Source: Burkholderiaceae bacterium (GTDB lineage: Bacteria > Pseudomonadota > Gammaproteobacteria > Burkholderiales > Burkholderiaceae_C). Taken from it: a stretch of DNA of 64,000 nt. Shown here piece by piece: positions 15,870 to 25,773 of the stretch. A program made the translations under genes and the position numbers. The notes below the pieces were generated by a model. The model did no database searches. It worked only from the letters and a program-made list of their open reading frames with translations, and was not told where the DNA came from. The stretch spans positions 1 through 64,000 of the forward strand of contig JAIEMS010000022.1 of the NCBI GenBank assembly GCA_019751915.1. The letters are read 5' to 3'. How positions within the stretch are numbered: the stretch's first letter is position 1; the number at the start of each line of letters is the position of its first letter.

Positions 15870-18800
15870 TTATTCGTAGGCAATGGTGGCGACACCATCG
15901 CCTGCCTGCCCTGCCCATGCCGCCAAAGCAGCATCGGTGGGGTAGGTGCGGTGGGATTCGCCCAGTTGCAGTTCAGCGCCAGCGCTGCCTTGCTCTGACG
16001 CACACCGCACCTGCAAGCGCACCCGCAGGCCATGCTGCAACTCCCCGTGCTCAGTGGCCTCATGCCTGCAAGGATGCTCGCGCAGCAGCCGGGCGATATC
16101 AGGCACCCTGTCGCCCACCACAAGGTGCAGGTATTTACCAAAGCGACAACGTGCTGTGGCCAAGTCCCATACCTGTTGCACCACAAAACGGGCTTCAAAG
16201 CCGTTGCGCCCCGGCTGCAAGCGGCCACTGACAATCACCAATTCGTCTTCCTTGAGCCATTCTCGGTAGGTATTGACGACCGACTCACTGGCCGATGCCT
16301 CGACCCGAGCCGAAGTATCGTCCAACATAAAAATGCCCTGCTTGCCACGCATGCCATTGACCATGCGGAACCCACCCACAATGCCTGCTACCGTTTGGGT
16401 ATCACGGGTGTCGATCAAGTCGCTGATACGGGTGCGTACAAAACGGCCAACCTCGCGCGCCACTTCATCGAACAAATGACCTGAGAGATAAAAACCCAAA
16501 GCAGGTTTTTCGTAGGTCAAGCGCTCTTTGACCCCCCACGGCAGCACATCGACCAAGTCTGGCTCTTCGGTACTCGAGCCATGCGATTGGGCACCCATCA
16601 GGTCAAACAACCCCCCTTGGTTGGCATTGGCCAGCGTTGCCGCAGAGAACTCAAAAGCCCGGTCAATCGATGCCACCAAAGCCGCTCGGTTGGGATGAAT
16701 CGAATCAAATGCCCCAGCCTTGATGAGGGCATCGACCGTGCGCTTGTTTAACTTACTGCGCTCAACCCGGACACAAAAATCAAACAAACTGGTGAACGGG
16801 CCAGCCGTGCTGCCCTTTAAACCCTCGCCACGCCCCTCACGGGCCGCCACAATCGCTTCAATAGCTGCTTGCCCCGTGCCCTTGACCGCACCCAAGCCAT
16901 AGCGAATGACTTTGTCTGCAACTGGCTCAAAACGGTGGTTGCCACGGTTGACATCTGGTGCTTCAAAGCGAATACCAAAATTCTTTTGCGCATCCTCCAA
17001 CAACACCTTGAGTTTGTCGGTGTCGTCCATTTCGACCGTCATGTTGGCGCAAAAGAACTCGGCGGTGTAATGCACCTTGAGCCAGCCCGTGTGGTACGCC
17101 AGCAAAGAATAAGCGGCAGCGTGGGACTTGTTAAAGCCATAGCCCGCAAACTTTTCCATCAAGTCAAAGACCTCGTCGGCCTTTTCGGTCGATAAGCCGT
17201 TCTTGGCGGAGCCTTCACGGAAAATCGCCCGGTGCTCGGCCATTTCTTCGGCTTTTTTCTTGCCCATCGCCCGGCGCAGCAAATCGGCACCGCCCAGCGA
17301 GTAACCGCCCAAAATTTGCGCCGTCTGCATCACCTGCTCTTGGTAGACCATGATGCCGTAGGTCTCCGAGAGCATCTCGGCCACCAGCGGGTGCGGGTAC
17401 TCGACCGGCTCCTTGCCATGTTTGCGGTTCACAAAGCTAGGAATCAAATCCATCGGGCCGGGGCGGTACAACGCATTCAGGGCGATCAGGTCTTCGAGCC
17501 GCGTCGGACGCGCCTCTTTCAACATGCCCTGCATACCCCGGCTTTCAAACTGAAACACTGCCTCGGTTTTGCCATCCGAAAACAGCTGGTAAGTATCAGC
17601 ATCGTCAAGGCGAATATCCTCGAACGCAAAATTTTCTTGCCCCTTGTGGCGCTGGACAATGAATTGGCGGGCAATCTCCAAAATGGTCAGCGTCGCCAAG
17701 CCCAAAAAGTCAAACTTCACCAAGCCTATGGCCTCGACATCGTCCTTGTCGTACTGGCTGACTGCCGAGGTGCTGCCCGGCTGCTGGTACAGCGGGCAAA
17801 AGTCGGTCAGTTTGCCCGGGGCAATCAGCACACCTCCGGCGTGCATGCCGACGTTGCGCGTGAGGCCTTCGAGCTTTTGTGCCAACGCCAACAACGTTTT
17901 GACCTCATCTTCTTTGGCCAAGCGTTCCGCCAAAACCGGCTCGACCTCAATCGCACCAGCAATGGTGATGTGCTGACCGGGTTTGTTCGGAATCAACTTG
18001 CTGATGCCATCGCAAAAGGTGTAGCTCATGTCCAGCACCCGCCCAACATCGCGGATGGCAGCGCGGGCGGCCATCGTGCCAAAAGTGGCGATCTGGCTGA
18101 CGGCTTCTCGACCGTATTTGCCTTTGACATACTCAATCACGCGGTCGCGGTTGGACTGGCAAAAATCGATATCAAAGTCGGGCATCGAGACCCGCTCGGG
18201 ATTCAAAAATCGCTCAAACAACAGGTTGTATTCGAGCGGGTCCAGATCGGTAATTTTGAGCGCATAGGCCACCAGCGAGCCAGCGCCCGAACCCCGACCC
18301 GGCCCAACGGGGCAACCATGGGCCTTCGCCCACTGAATAAAGTCGCCCACAATCAAAAAATAACCCGGAAAACCCATCTTCAAGATGGTGTTCAACTCAA
18401 ATTCGAGCCGCTCCATATAACGTGGTCGCTGCTGCTCACGCTGGTCGGTATCGGGGTAAAGGTGCCCCAAGCGCTCCTCTAATCCTTGGTGCGAAACATA
18501 GCGAAAATAATCTTCGACCGACAAAATTTGCCCATTGACCGGCGGAATCGGGAAGTTAGGCAACTGCGGCTTGCCCAGCACCAGCGTCAAATTGCAACGC
18601 TGGGCAATTTGCACCGTATTGGTCAACGCCGAAGGCACATCGGCAAACAACGCCTGCATTTGTGCCGATGTCTTGAAATACTGCTCGCGGGTAAAGCGGC
18701 GCACACGGCGCTGGTTGCCCAAAATTTCCCCCTCAGAGATGCACACCCGCGCTTCGTGGGCATCGTAGTCGTCCTCGGCGGCAAACTGCACCGGATGGGT

Positions 18801-19385
18801 GGCAACCACGGGCAAATTCAGGCGCGCAGCCAATTGGGCTGCCGCCGCCACATGCACTTCATCGTCAGGGCGGCCAGCGCGCTGAATTTCGATATAAAAA
18901 CGGTGCGGAAACAAGCCAGCCAAGCGCAGGGCCAAATTGCGGGCTCGATCCTCATCACCCCGCAACAGCGCCTGCCCGACCGGGCCGGCCTGTGCACCCG
19001 ACAGTGCGATCAAGCCCTCACTCAGCTCCTCAAGCCAAGTCCAAGTGCAAACGCAAGGGGTTTGCATCTTGGGCACTTCGCGTGTCCAAGCACGGGCCAA
19101 TAGCTCCGATAAATTCAGGTAGCCCTGTGTGCTTTGCACCAATAAAACCATCCGCGATGGCGGAGCAGTGCCCTCACCTTCGAGCAAAATTTCAGCGGCC
19201 AAAATCGGCTTGATTCCTTTGCTTCTGGCAGCTTTGTAAAACTTGATGGCACCAAAAAGGTTATTGAAATCGGTGATCGCCAAAGCAGGCTGGCCGTCGG
19301 CGGCGGCGGCTTTGACCACCTCATCGATACGATTGGTACCGTCAACGACGGAAAACTCGGTGTGCAGGCGCAAATGAACAAACAT
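15870..19385 (-). CDS. dnaE: DNA polymerase III subunit alpha
   Basis: The 1171-residue replicative polymerase. It begins with a PHP domain (FVHLRLHTEFSVVDGTNRI), and the palm carries the metal ligands in MPDFDIDFCQSNRDRVIEYV. GPGRGSGAGSLVAYAL, the finger segment YRPGPMDLIPSFVNRKHGKE and the late OB-fold (DTQTVAGIVGGFRMV) are in place. ATG 19385 gives the usual MFVHLRLHTE-type N-terminus; the ORF extends 8 codons further. Length fits type 1 DnaE. It is transcribed divergently from bamD. Confidence 0.97.
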   Translation of the reverse strand: MFVHLRLHTEFSVVDGTNRIDEVVKAAAADGQPALAITDFNNLFGAIKFYKAARSKGIKPILAAEILLEGEGTAPPSRMVLLVQSTQGYLNLSELLARAWTREVPKMQTPCVCTWTWLEELSEGLIALSGAQAGPVGQALLRGDEDRARNLALRLAGLFPHRFYIEIQRAGRPDDEVHVAAAAQLAARLNLPVVATHPVQFAAEDDYDAHEARVCISEGEILGNQRRVRRFTREQYFKTSAQMQALFADVPSALTNTVQIAQRCNLTLVLGKPQLPNFPIPPVNGQILSVEDYFRYVSHQGLEERLGHLYPDTDQREQQRPRYMERLEFELNTILKMGFPGYFLIVGDFIQWAKAHGCPVGPGRGSGAGSLVAYALKITDLDPLEYNLLFERFLNPERVSMPDFDIDFCQSNRDRVIEYVKGKYGREAVSQIATFGTMAARAAIRDVGRVLDMSYTFCDGISKLIPNKPGQHITIAGAIEVEPVLAERLAKEDEVKTLLALAQKLEGLTRNVGMHAGGVLIAPGKLTDFCPLYQQPGSTSAVSQYDKDDVEAIGLVKFDFLGLATLTILEIARQFIVQRHKGQENFAFEDIRLDDADTYQLFSDGKTEAVFQFESRGMQGMLKEARPTRLEDLIALNALYRPGPMDLIPSFVNRKHGKEPVEYPHPLVAEMLSETYGIMVYQEQVMQTAQILGGYSLGGADLLRRAMGKKKAEEMAEHRAIFREGSAKNGLSTEKADEVFDLMEKFAGYGFNKSHAAAYSLLAYHTGWLKVHYTAEFFCANMTVEMDDTDKLKVLLEDAQKNFGIRFEAPDVNRGNHRFEPVADKVIRYGLGAVKGTGQAAIEAIVAAREGRGEGLKGSTAGPFTSLFDFCVRVERSKLNKRTVDALIKAGAFDSIHPNRAALVASIDRAFEFSAATLANANQGGLFDLMGAQSHGSSTEEPDLVDVLPWGVKERLTYEKPALGFYLSGHLFDEVAREVGRFVRTRISDLIDTRDTQTVAGIVGGFRMVNGMRGKQGIFMLDDTSARVEASASESVVNTYREWLKEDELVIVSGRLQPGRNGFEARFVVQQVWDLATARCRFGKYLHLVVGDRVPDIARLLREHPCRHEATEHGELQHGLRVRLQVRCASEQGSAGAELQLGESHRTYPTDAALAAWAGQAGDGVATIAYE

Positions 19386-19522
19386 AGCACCCGATTGTAG
19401 AAAGCCCACTGGCAGGCCACCATGCCAAAGTCAGCCCAAAACACCAGCCCCGGTACAATGGCGGCTCTGATTCCGGCCTGTGCCCTCCCCTGCCGTGCGG
19501 CGCCCGGCTCTCCCAAGACACC

Positions 19523-20353
19523 ATGTTCCTTATTGCCAGAAAGCTGTCTGCCATGCCGCGTGCGTCCCTTGCGATTTTTCCTGTCCTACTGGCCGTGAGC
19601 GTATCTTTGGTCGGTTGCTCCAGCACCACCGAAGATAAAACCGCAGGTTGGACCACCGACCGTATTTACGCCGAGGCCCGCGAAGAAGTCAGCAGCGGTG
19701 CCTACGACAAGGCCGTGCCCTTGCTCGAAAAGCTCGAAGGCCGCGCTGCCGGTACACCACTGGCCCAGCAAGCCCAGCTTGACAAAGCCTATGCCCAATT
19801 TAAGAGCGGCGAGAAACCACAGGCCATCGCCACCCTTGACCGCTTCATGAAGCTGCATCCGGCCAGTCCTGCGCTGGACTATGCGCTGTACCTCAAAGGG
19901 CTGGTGAATTTCAACGATGAGCTGGGTATGTTCTCGTGGATTTCACGCCAAGATTTGTCTGAGCGCGACCAAAAGGCCGCCAAAGACTCGTTTGAAGCCT
20001 TTCGCGAACTCAGCACCCGCTTTCCTGAGTCGCGCTACGCCCAAGACGCGCGCCAGCGCATGACCTACATCATCAATTCGCTGGCCCAGTACGAAGTGCA
20101 TGTAGCGCGCTACTATTTTCAGCGCGGTGCTTATGTCGCTGCCATTGGCCGTGCCCAAAGCGCACTGGCCGATTACAAAGAGGTTCCAGCCCTCGAAGAA
20201 GCCTTGTACATCCTGATTCAGTCCTACGACGCTTTGGGGATGAACCAGTTGCGTGACGATGCCCGCCGGGTGATGGATGCCAGCTATCCCAAAAGCCCCT
20301 ACCTTATGCACGGACTTCAGGGCAAATCACAACCTTGGTGGAAGCTTTGGTGA
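19523..20353 (+). CDS. bamD: Outer membrane assembly lipoprotein BamD
   Basis: A 276-residue lipoprotein of the beta-barrel assembly complex. The lipobox is SLVGC with the lipidated cysteine at about residue 32 from ATG 19523; Met11 would give a shorter signal peptide and cannot be excluded. Helical TPR-like repeats follow (IYAEAREEVSSGAYDKAVPL and YPKSPY near the end). The PP2C gene begins 4 bp after its stop. Confidence 0.93.
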   Translation: MFLIARKLSAMPRASLAIFPVLLAVSVSLVGCSSTTEDKTAGWTTDRIYAEAREEVSSGAYDKAVPLLEKLEGRAAGTPLAQQAQLDKAYAQFKSGEKPQAIATLDRFMKLHPASPALDYALYLKGLVNFNDELGMFSWISRQDLSERDQKAAKDSFEAFRELSTRFPESRYAQDARQRMTYIINSLAQYEVHVARYYFQRGAYVAAIGRAQSALADYKEVPALEEALYILIQSYDALGMNQLRDDARRVMDASYPKSPYLMHGLQGKSQPWWKLW

Positions 20354-20357
20354 GTGC

Positions 20358-21143
20358 ATGGCCAAGGCCTTTCGCCTGACGGCATCCACTGGCATTCACA
20401 AGGGTGACCGTGCATACCAACAAGACCAAGTAGCCCTGTTAGCCCACCCACGCTTTAATGGCTGCGTGCTGGGTGTGTTGGCCGATGGCATGGGCGGACG
20501 CAGTGGTGGGCGCAAAGCCTCTGATCAGGTGATGATGACCGCTCGCCAGTTGTTCGAGCGCTACTCCCCCGAACACGATGATGCCCCCGTTGTTCTGAAG
20601 AACATGGTGCAAGAGGCGCACACGGTCATCCGCCTCACGGCCATTTCTTCAGAGCAAGAACCCCACAGCACCGTGGTGGCCTTTTTGATCAATCCACGCG
20701 GTGATTGTTATTGGGCGCATTCGGGTGATTCGCGCATCTACCATTTCAGGAACGGGGAGATGGTTCGGCGCACCATCGACCATTCTTATGTGCAAGCACT
20801 GGTCGATCGCGGTGAAATCACTGACGAAGAAGCCAACCACCATCCAAAATCAAACATTCTTTTAGGGTGTTTGGGCACCGAAAACGATCCCCCCATCGGT
20901 ACGCACACCATCGCCCGGCTCGAACCGGGCGATGCGCTGATGGCCTGTAGCGATGGCATTTGGCACTATTTTTCGCCGAGCGAGATGGCCTCAGTGGTGG
21001 AATCGCTGACCCCGCGCGAAGCCACCGAATTTTTGATCGAAAAAGCCCGTTCACGCGGACGGGGGGTCGGCGACAACCTATCGCTGGCAATTGTCAAAAT
21101 TGAAGCCCTGCAAGAACCGAAAAAGCCCCTCGGACGGATTTAA
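20358..21143 (+). CDS. PP2C family serine/threonine phosphatase
   Basis: A 261-residue metal-dependent phosphatase. Metal-binding motifs are visible: GDRAYQQDQ, VLADGMGGRSGG, WAHSGDSRIY, MACSDGIWHY and GVGDNLSLAIV. It has no membrane segment or fused domains. ATG 20358 lies 4 bp after the bamD stop; the ORF is open upstream inside bamD. A partner kinase is not in the window. Coupling to bamD suggests constitutive expression. Confidence 0.92.
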   Translation: MAKAFRLTASTGIHKGDRAYQQDQVALLAHPRFNGCVLGVLADGMGGRSGGRKASDQVMMTARQLFERYSPEHDDAPVVLKNMVQEAHTVIRLTAISSEQEPHSTVVAFLINPRGDCYWAHSGDSRIYHFRNGEMVRRTIDHSYVQALVDRGEITDEEANHHPKSNILLGCLGTENDPPIGTHTIARLEPGDALMACSDGIWHYFSPSEMASVVESLTPREATEFLIEKARSRGRGVGDNLSLAIVKIEALQEPKKPLGRI

Positions 21144-21154
21144 AAAAGAGACTT

Positions 21155-21769
21155 TTACGGCGCTGGCAAAGGGGCAACGGGTGCTCGCCCCGGCGGATTT
21201 TTTTCAGCCCGGCTGCGTTCTACTTGCAGTCTGTGGGCTTGGGCAGCATCGCGCTTTTGTATCAGGCGCGCACGGGCCTGCTCTGCCTCCACTGCACGCT
21301 CGGCAGCAATGCGGCGATGCTCTTGCTGGCGTGCCTGTGCTGTTTCGGGTTTGGCGGGTACCTTGCGGGGCTGAGGGCTGGCAGGCTCCTTTGGCGCAGC
21401 GATTGCATTGCCGGCAGGACTGGCGGCAGCAGAATGCGCTTGGATCCGCCCCTCAATGTCTTGCAAGCGTTGATCGGCCCGCTGGCGGCGCGCTTGGGCA
21501 TCGATGGCGGCCTCCTGCTCATGCACGCTGGCCCGCTCAATCCGGGCTTTGCGGCGCTCAGCCCGCAAACAGTCTTCGACGATAAAACGCTGGTAGCAGG
21601 CAGCTTCGGCTTGGTGTAGGCGCTGATCGATTTGAGCTCTTTGGGCTTTCAGTGCAGCGCGCTCAGGGGCTGACACATCGGCCTGATCTGGTGTTGCTCC
21701 GGCATACGACAACGCCGATACCATCCCCCAACAAGCCCACACCGCACGCCGTAAAACCGGCCAAGGCAT
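21155..21769 (-). CDS. Small exported protein of unknown function
   Basis: I do not recognise a function. The 204-residue product starts with a likely signal peptide (RRAVWACWGMVSALSYAGA), then a charged helical region rich in Arg, Ala and Glu that probably forms coiled coil, interrupted by a Pro/Ala segment near residues 115-145. A cysteine pair sits in CYQRFIVEDC near residue 60. Its ATG overlaps the zapE stop (TGATG), so translation is coupled to zapE. Similar short proteins appear near zapE in related genomes as far as I recall. Confidence 0.7.
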   Translation of the reverse strand: MPWPVLRRAVWACWGMVSALSYAGATPDQADVSAPERAALKAQRAQIDQRLHQAEAACYQRFIVEDCLRAERRKARIERASVHEQEAAIDAQARRQRADQRLQDIEGRIQAHSAAASPAGNAIAAPKEPASPQPRKVPAKPETAQARQQEHRRIAAERAVEAEQARARLIQKRDAAQAHRLQVERSRAEKNPPGRAPVAPLPAP

Positions 21770-22872
21770 CACGTCAACCCCGTATCGACAATGCGGCGCT
21801 CCAACGCCAAGAATTCTTTGGACTGCATCTCGTTAAGGCGCGAGATCGTGCGCGGGAACTCATGTGCCAACGGGCCTTCGGTATAGAGCTGCTCTGGTGG
21901 TACCGCAGCCGAGACAATCAGTTTGACGCGCCGGTCGTAGAGCACATCAATCAACCACGTAAAACGCCGCGCCGCCGATGCCATACTGACCGGCATATAC
22001 GGCACGCCCGACAGCATCACGGTATGGAATTGGTTGGCAATTTCGAGGTAATCGTTTTGCGAACGTGGGCCATCGCACAACGCTTTAAAGTCAAACCACA
22101 CCACGCCACCGGCCTTGCGCCGAGCGCGAATTTCACGGGCCTCGATTTGCAGCACCGGTTCTTCGTCGTGGATTTCAGCGAGCTGGTCGAAAGCCTGCGT
22201 CATTTCTGCATCGGCTTGCGCCCCCAGCGGAGTGTGGTAGAGCCTCACGTGCTCTAGTGTGCGGCGGCGGTAATCTGTTCCGTTGTCCACATTGATGACT
22301 TCCATGCGCTGGTTCAGCAGCGCAATGGCGGGCAAGATGCGGTCACGGTGCAAGCCGTTAGGGTACAAACCGTTTGGCTCAAAATTAGAGGTCGTAACAA
22401 AACCAACGCCGTTTTGAAACAGTGCCATCAACAAGCGGTGCAAGATCATCGCGTCGGTGATGTCGGCCACATGGAACTCATCAAAACAAATGAGTTTGTA
22501 GCGCTTGGCAATGCGCGCACCCAGCACATCCAGAGGATTTTGCGTACCTTGCAAACCCGCCAACTCGCGGTGAACCTCCCGCATGAACTCGTGAAAATGC
22601 AGGCGCACTTTGCGCTTGAGCGGTACGGCGTTAAAAAAGCAATCCATCAGAAAGCTCTTGCCACGCCCAACACCGCCAAACATGTAAACGCCCTTCGGAA
22701 TCTCCGGGCGAACCAACAGTTTTTTGAAAGCATTGGAGCGGCGCGCCTTATAGGCCGCCCACTCGTCAGCGCAGCGCTGCAATGCCTCGACAGCGCGCAG
22801 CTGGGCAGGATCGCTCTGGAAGCCTTTAACGACCAGCTCGGCTTCGTAGGCATGAATGACAGAAACAGACAA
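21769..22872 (-). CDS. zapE: Cell division ATPase ZapE (AFG1 family)
   Basis: A 367-residue P-loop ATPase of the AFG1/ZapE family, linked to Z-ring stability under stress in other proteobacteria. The Walker A motif GGVGRGKS lies at residues 66-73 and Walker B is LICFDEFHV; FHEFMREVH and FVTTSNFEPNGLYPNGLHR are family signatures. It follows lpdA after an 83-bp gap holding a dispersed repeat, and the exported unknown is coupled downstream. Confidence 0.94.
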   Translation of the reverse strand: MSVSVIHAYEAELVVKGFQSDPAQLRAVEALQRCADEWAAYKARRSNAFKKLLVRPEIPKGVYMFGGVGRGKSFLMDCFFNAVPLKRKVRLHFHEFMREVHRELAGLQGTQNPLDVLGARIAKRYKLICFDEFHVADITDAMILHRLLMALFQNGVGFVTTSNFEPNGLYPNGLHRDRILPAIALLNQRMEVINVDNGTDYRRRTLEHVRLYHTPLGAQADAEMTQAFDQLAEIHDEEPVLQIEAREIRARRKAGGVVWFDFKALCDGPRSQNDYLEIANQFHTVMLSGVPYMPVSMASAARRFTWLIDVLYDRRVKLIVSAAVPPEQLYTEGPLAHEFPRTISRLNEMQSKEFLALERRIVDTGLT

Positions 22873-22879
22873 AGTGGCG

Positions 22880-22946
22880 CCTTTTTGCTATTAAAATCAT
22901 AGCTACTAGCGCTTACTATTCAAGCGCTAGAGCCACTTTTTGCTTC
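22880..22946 (+). repeat. Dispersed palindromic repeat, best preserved copy
   Basis: CTAGCGCTT (22906-22914) and AAGCGCTAG (22922-22930) form a perfect 9-bp stem with a 7-nt loop, flanked by TTGCTATTAAAATCATAGCTA and AGAGCCACTTTTTGC. It fills the lpdA-zapE gap and serves as the reference for the more decayed copies. Confidence 0.75.
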
Positions 22947-22955
22947 AAACTTCGA

Positions 22956-24383
22956 TCAGAAGTTCAGAGTGCGCTTGTCCACGGCCAAAGCGGCCTCTTT
23001 GGTGGCTTCGCTCAACGATGGGTGCGCGTGGCAAATGCGAGCGATGTCTTCAGCGCTGGCCTTGAATTCCATCGCAACCACAGCTTCCGAAATCAATTCA
23101 GAAGCCATCGGGCCCACGATGTGAACGCCCAAGATTTCGTCGGTCGTGGCATCGGCCAAGAACTTGACCATACCTGTGGTATCGCCCAGTGCGCGCGCAC
23201 GGCCATTGGCCAAGAACGGGAAAGTGCCAGCCTTGTACTTCACACCATCGGCCTTGAGCTGCTGCTCAGTGCGGCCAACCCAAGCAATTTCAGGGCTGGT
23301 GTAGATGACCCAAGGAATGGTGTCAAAGTTGACGTGCCCGTGCTGACCAGCGATGCGCTCGGCCACAGCAACGCCTTCTTCTTCGGCCTTGTGCGCCAGC
23401 ATCGGGCCACGCACCACATCGCCCACCGCCCAAACGCCGGGCAAGTTGGTTTTGCAATCGCCATCGACCACAATGGCACCGCGCTCATCGAGCTGCAAGC
23501 CAACCGCTGCGGCATTCAGGCCGGTGGTGTTGGGAACACGACCGATGGAGACGATCAACTTGTCCACGTCCAGCGCTACGGATTCGCCCTTAGCGTTGGT
23601 GTAGGCAATGCTCACGCCCTTTTTGCCATTTTTGATCTCGCCGACCTTCACGCCCAATTCGATCTTCAGGCCCTGCTTATCGAAGGCTTTTTTGGCTTCC
23701 TTGGCGATTTGTTCATCGACTGCGCCCAAAAATGTCGGCAGACCTTCGAGCACAGTCACTTCTGCACCCAAACGGCGCCAGACCGAACCCATCTCCAAAC
23801 CGATCACGCCCGAACCAATCAGGCCCAGCTTCTTAGGAACAGCGCCAATACGCAACGCGCCGTCGTTGGACAGAATGTTTTCTTCATCAAAAGCGACACC
23901 CGGTAAAGCGCGGGCGCTAGAGCCGGTCGCAACGATGATTTGCTTGCCAACCAGCGTTTCTTCGGCAGTGCCTGTCACTTGGATTTCGTAGCCACCTTCG
24001 ACTGCCTTGGCAAAAGCACCACGGCCATGGAAAAAGCTAATCTTGTTCTTCTTGAACAGGTACAAGATACCGTCGTTGTTTTGCTTCACAACGGTGTCTT
24101 TGCGGGCAATCATCTTGGCAACGTCCATTTTGACGTCTTTGGCCGTAATGCCGTGCTCGGCAAAATGGTGGTTAGCGTGGTCAAAATGCTCCGACGATTG
24201 CAGCAGCGCTTTGGATGGAATGCAACCGACATTGGTGCACGTACCACCGGGTGCAGGGCCACCCTTGTCGTTTTTCCATTCGTCGATACAAGCGACGTTA
24301 AAACCCAGTTGGGCTGCACGGATGGCGGCAATGTAACCGCCGGGGCCAGCGCCGATGACGACGACATCAAATTGTTTGCTCAT
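22956..24383 (-). CDS. lpdA: Dihydrolipoyl dehydrogenase (E3)
   Basis: A 475-residue FAD enzyme that reoxidises the lipoyl group of 2-oxoglutarate dehydrogenase. The FAD motif is GAGPGG, the redox pair C49/C54 is in [13 protein letters not shown], the NAD site has [17 protein letters not shown], and the C-terminal catalytic motif is [13 protein letters not shown] 24383 gives [11 protein letters not shown]. It is the third gene of sucA-sucB-lpdA, 88 bp after sucB, with a branched hairpin in the gap. Confidence 0.96.
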   Translation of the reverse strand: MSKQFDVVVIGAGPGGYIAAIRAAQLGFNVACIDEWKNDKGGPAPGGTCTNVGCIPSKALLQSSEHFDHANHHFAEHGITAKDVKMDVAKMIARKDTVVKQNNDGILYLFKKNKISFFHGRGAFAKAVEGGYEIQVTGTAEETLVGKQIIVATGSSARALPGVAFDEENILSNDGALRIGAVPKKLGLIGSGVIGLEMGSVWRRLGAEVTVLEGLPTFLGAVDEQIAKEAKKAFDKQGLKIELGVKVGEIKNGKKGVSIAYTNAKGESVALDVDKLIVSIGRVPNTTGLNAAAVGLQLDERGAIVVDGDCKTNLPGVWAVGDVVRGPMLAHKAEEEGVAVAERIAGQHGHVNFDTIPWVIYTSPEIAWVGRTEQQLKADGVKYKAGTFPFLANGRARALGDTTGMVKFLADATTDEILGVHIVGPMASELISEAVVAMEFKASAEDIARICHAHPSLSEATKEAALAVDKRTLNF

Positions 24384-24411
24384 AGGAATCTCACTCAATC
24401 GGTTAAAGAAA

Positions 24412-24457
24412 GACCCACCGATGGGCAGCGGCATATGCCGGGCCACACGGGTGGGTC
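24412..24457 (-). other. Intercistronic hairpin between sucB and lpdA
   Basis: GACCCACC (24412-24419) pairs with GGTGGGTC (24450-24457), and the inner palindrome GGCATATGCC (24430-24439) forms a second hairpin. No T run follows, so processing or partial attenuation is likelier than full termination. Confidence 0.5.
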
Positions 24458-24471
24458 GATACTGTCAGGGT

Positions 24472-25725
24472 TTAGATGTCAAACAGCAGGCGCGAAGGAT
24501 CTTCCAGCGCTTCCTTCATGGCAACCAGACCCAGCACGGCTTCGCGGCCATCAATAATGCGGTGGTCGTAAGACATGGCAAGGTAGTTCATGGGGCGAAT
24601 GACGATTTGGCCGTTTTCAACCACTGCACGGTCTTTGGTCGCGTGAACGCCCAAAATAGCCGATTGCGGTGGGTTGATGATGGGGGTAGACATCATCGAG
24701 CCGAAGGTGCCACCGTTGGAGATGGAGAAGGTGCCGCCCGTCATTTCTTCAATGCCCAGCTTGCCTTCAGCGGCTTTTTTGCCAAACTCGGCAATCTTTT
24801 TCTCGATGTCGGCAAAGCTCATTTGGTCGGCATTGCGCAAAATCGGCACCACCAAACCACGGGGCGAACCGACAGCGATACCGATGTCAAAGAAGCCGTG
24901 GTACACGATGTCATTGCCATCGACCGAAGCGTTCAGCACTGGGTACTTCTTCAAAGCATGGACTGCCGCCTTGACAAAGAAGCTCATGAAGCCGATCTTG
25001 ACACCGTGTTCCTTGCTGAAAGCATCTTGGAACTTCTTGCGCATTTCCATCACTGGTGCCATGTTCACTTCATTGAACGTGGTCAAGATGGCATTGGTCG
25101 ATTGCGATTGCAACAGACGCTCGGCAACACGGGCACGCAGGCGGCTCATGGGCACGCGCTGCTCAGGGCGATCACCCAAGCTCTGGGCCGAAGGCGCAGC
25201 CACTTGGGGCAAAGACTTGGTTGGAACGCCTGTAGGGATTGTGCTTGGAGCTACAGATTTTGTAGCACCGGCAGCCACAGCACCCAGCACATCACCCTTG
25301 GTCACGCGGCCATCTTTACCCGTACCCGTGACAGCAGAGACCGACAAATTGTTGTCGGCCAGCAACTTAGCAGCCGCAGGCATAGCCACATCACCCTTGT
25401 TAGCAACAGCGGCAGGTGCTGCCGCAGGTGCAGCAGCGGCCACTGGGGCAGCCGCAGCCGCAGGTGCAGCAGCGCCAGCGGTGGCTTCGGTGTCGATCTT
25501 GGCAATCAATTGCTCTGCGGCCACGGTAGCACCATCGGCCTGAATGATTTCTGCCAACACACCAGCGGCAGGTGCAGGCACTTCCAGAACCACCTTGTCG
25601 GTTTCGATTTCGATGAGAATTTCATCGATAGCAACCGCCTCGCCAACTTTCTTTTTCCAAGTCAGCATGGTGGCTTCAGCCACGGATTCAGAAAGTTGTG
25701 GAACCTTAACTTCTACGATAGCCAT
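24472..25725 (-). CDS. sucB: 2-oxoglutarate dehydrogenase E2, dihydrolipoyl succinyltransferase
   Basis: A 417-residue E2 subunit. One lipoyl domain carries the lipoylated lysine at about K44 ([11 protein letters not shown]). An Ala/Pro linker (about 85-110) leads to the E1/E3-binding domain ([20 protein letters not shown]), a second linker and the catalytic domain ending with H388-x3-D392-G ([11 protein letters not shown]). It follows sucA by 48 bp. Confidence 0.96.
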   Translation of the reverse strand: MAIVEVKVPQLSESVAEATMLTWKKKVGEAVAIDEILIEIETDKVVLEVPAPAAGVLAEIIQADGATVAAEQLIAKIDTEATAGAAAPAAAAAPVAAAAPAAAPAAVANKGDVAMPAAAKLLADNNLSVSAVTGTGKDGRVTKGDVLGAVAAGATKSVAPSTIPTGVPTKSLPQVAAPSAQSLGDRPEQRVPMSRLRARVAERLLQSQSTNAILTTFNEVNMAPVMEMRKKFQDAFSKEHGVKIGFMSFFVKAAVHALKKYPVLNASVDGNDIVYHGFFDIGIAVGSPRGLVVPILRNADQMSFADIEKKIAEFGKKAAEGKLGIEEMTGGTFSISNGGTFGSMMSTPIINPPQSAILGVHATKDRAVVENGQIVIRPMNYLAMSYDHRIIDGREAVLGLVAMKEALEDPSRLLFDI

Positions 25726-25773
25726 ATCAATTCTTTCGGTATTGGGTTTTGTTCTAAATGGGGGTTGCTGACC

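Noticed and set aside
25232-25268. A further copy of the dispersed repeat in the sucB linker
   Set aside because: Only the part GCTACAAAATCTGTAGC looks similar; the CTCTAGCGCTT arm is missing and linkers vary freely, so chance cannot be excluded.
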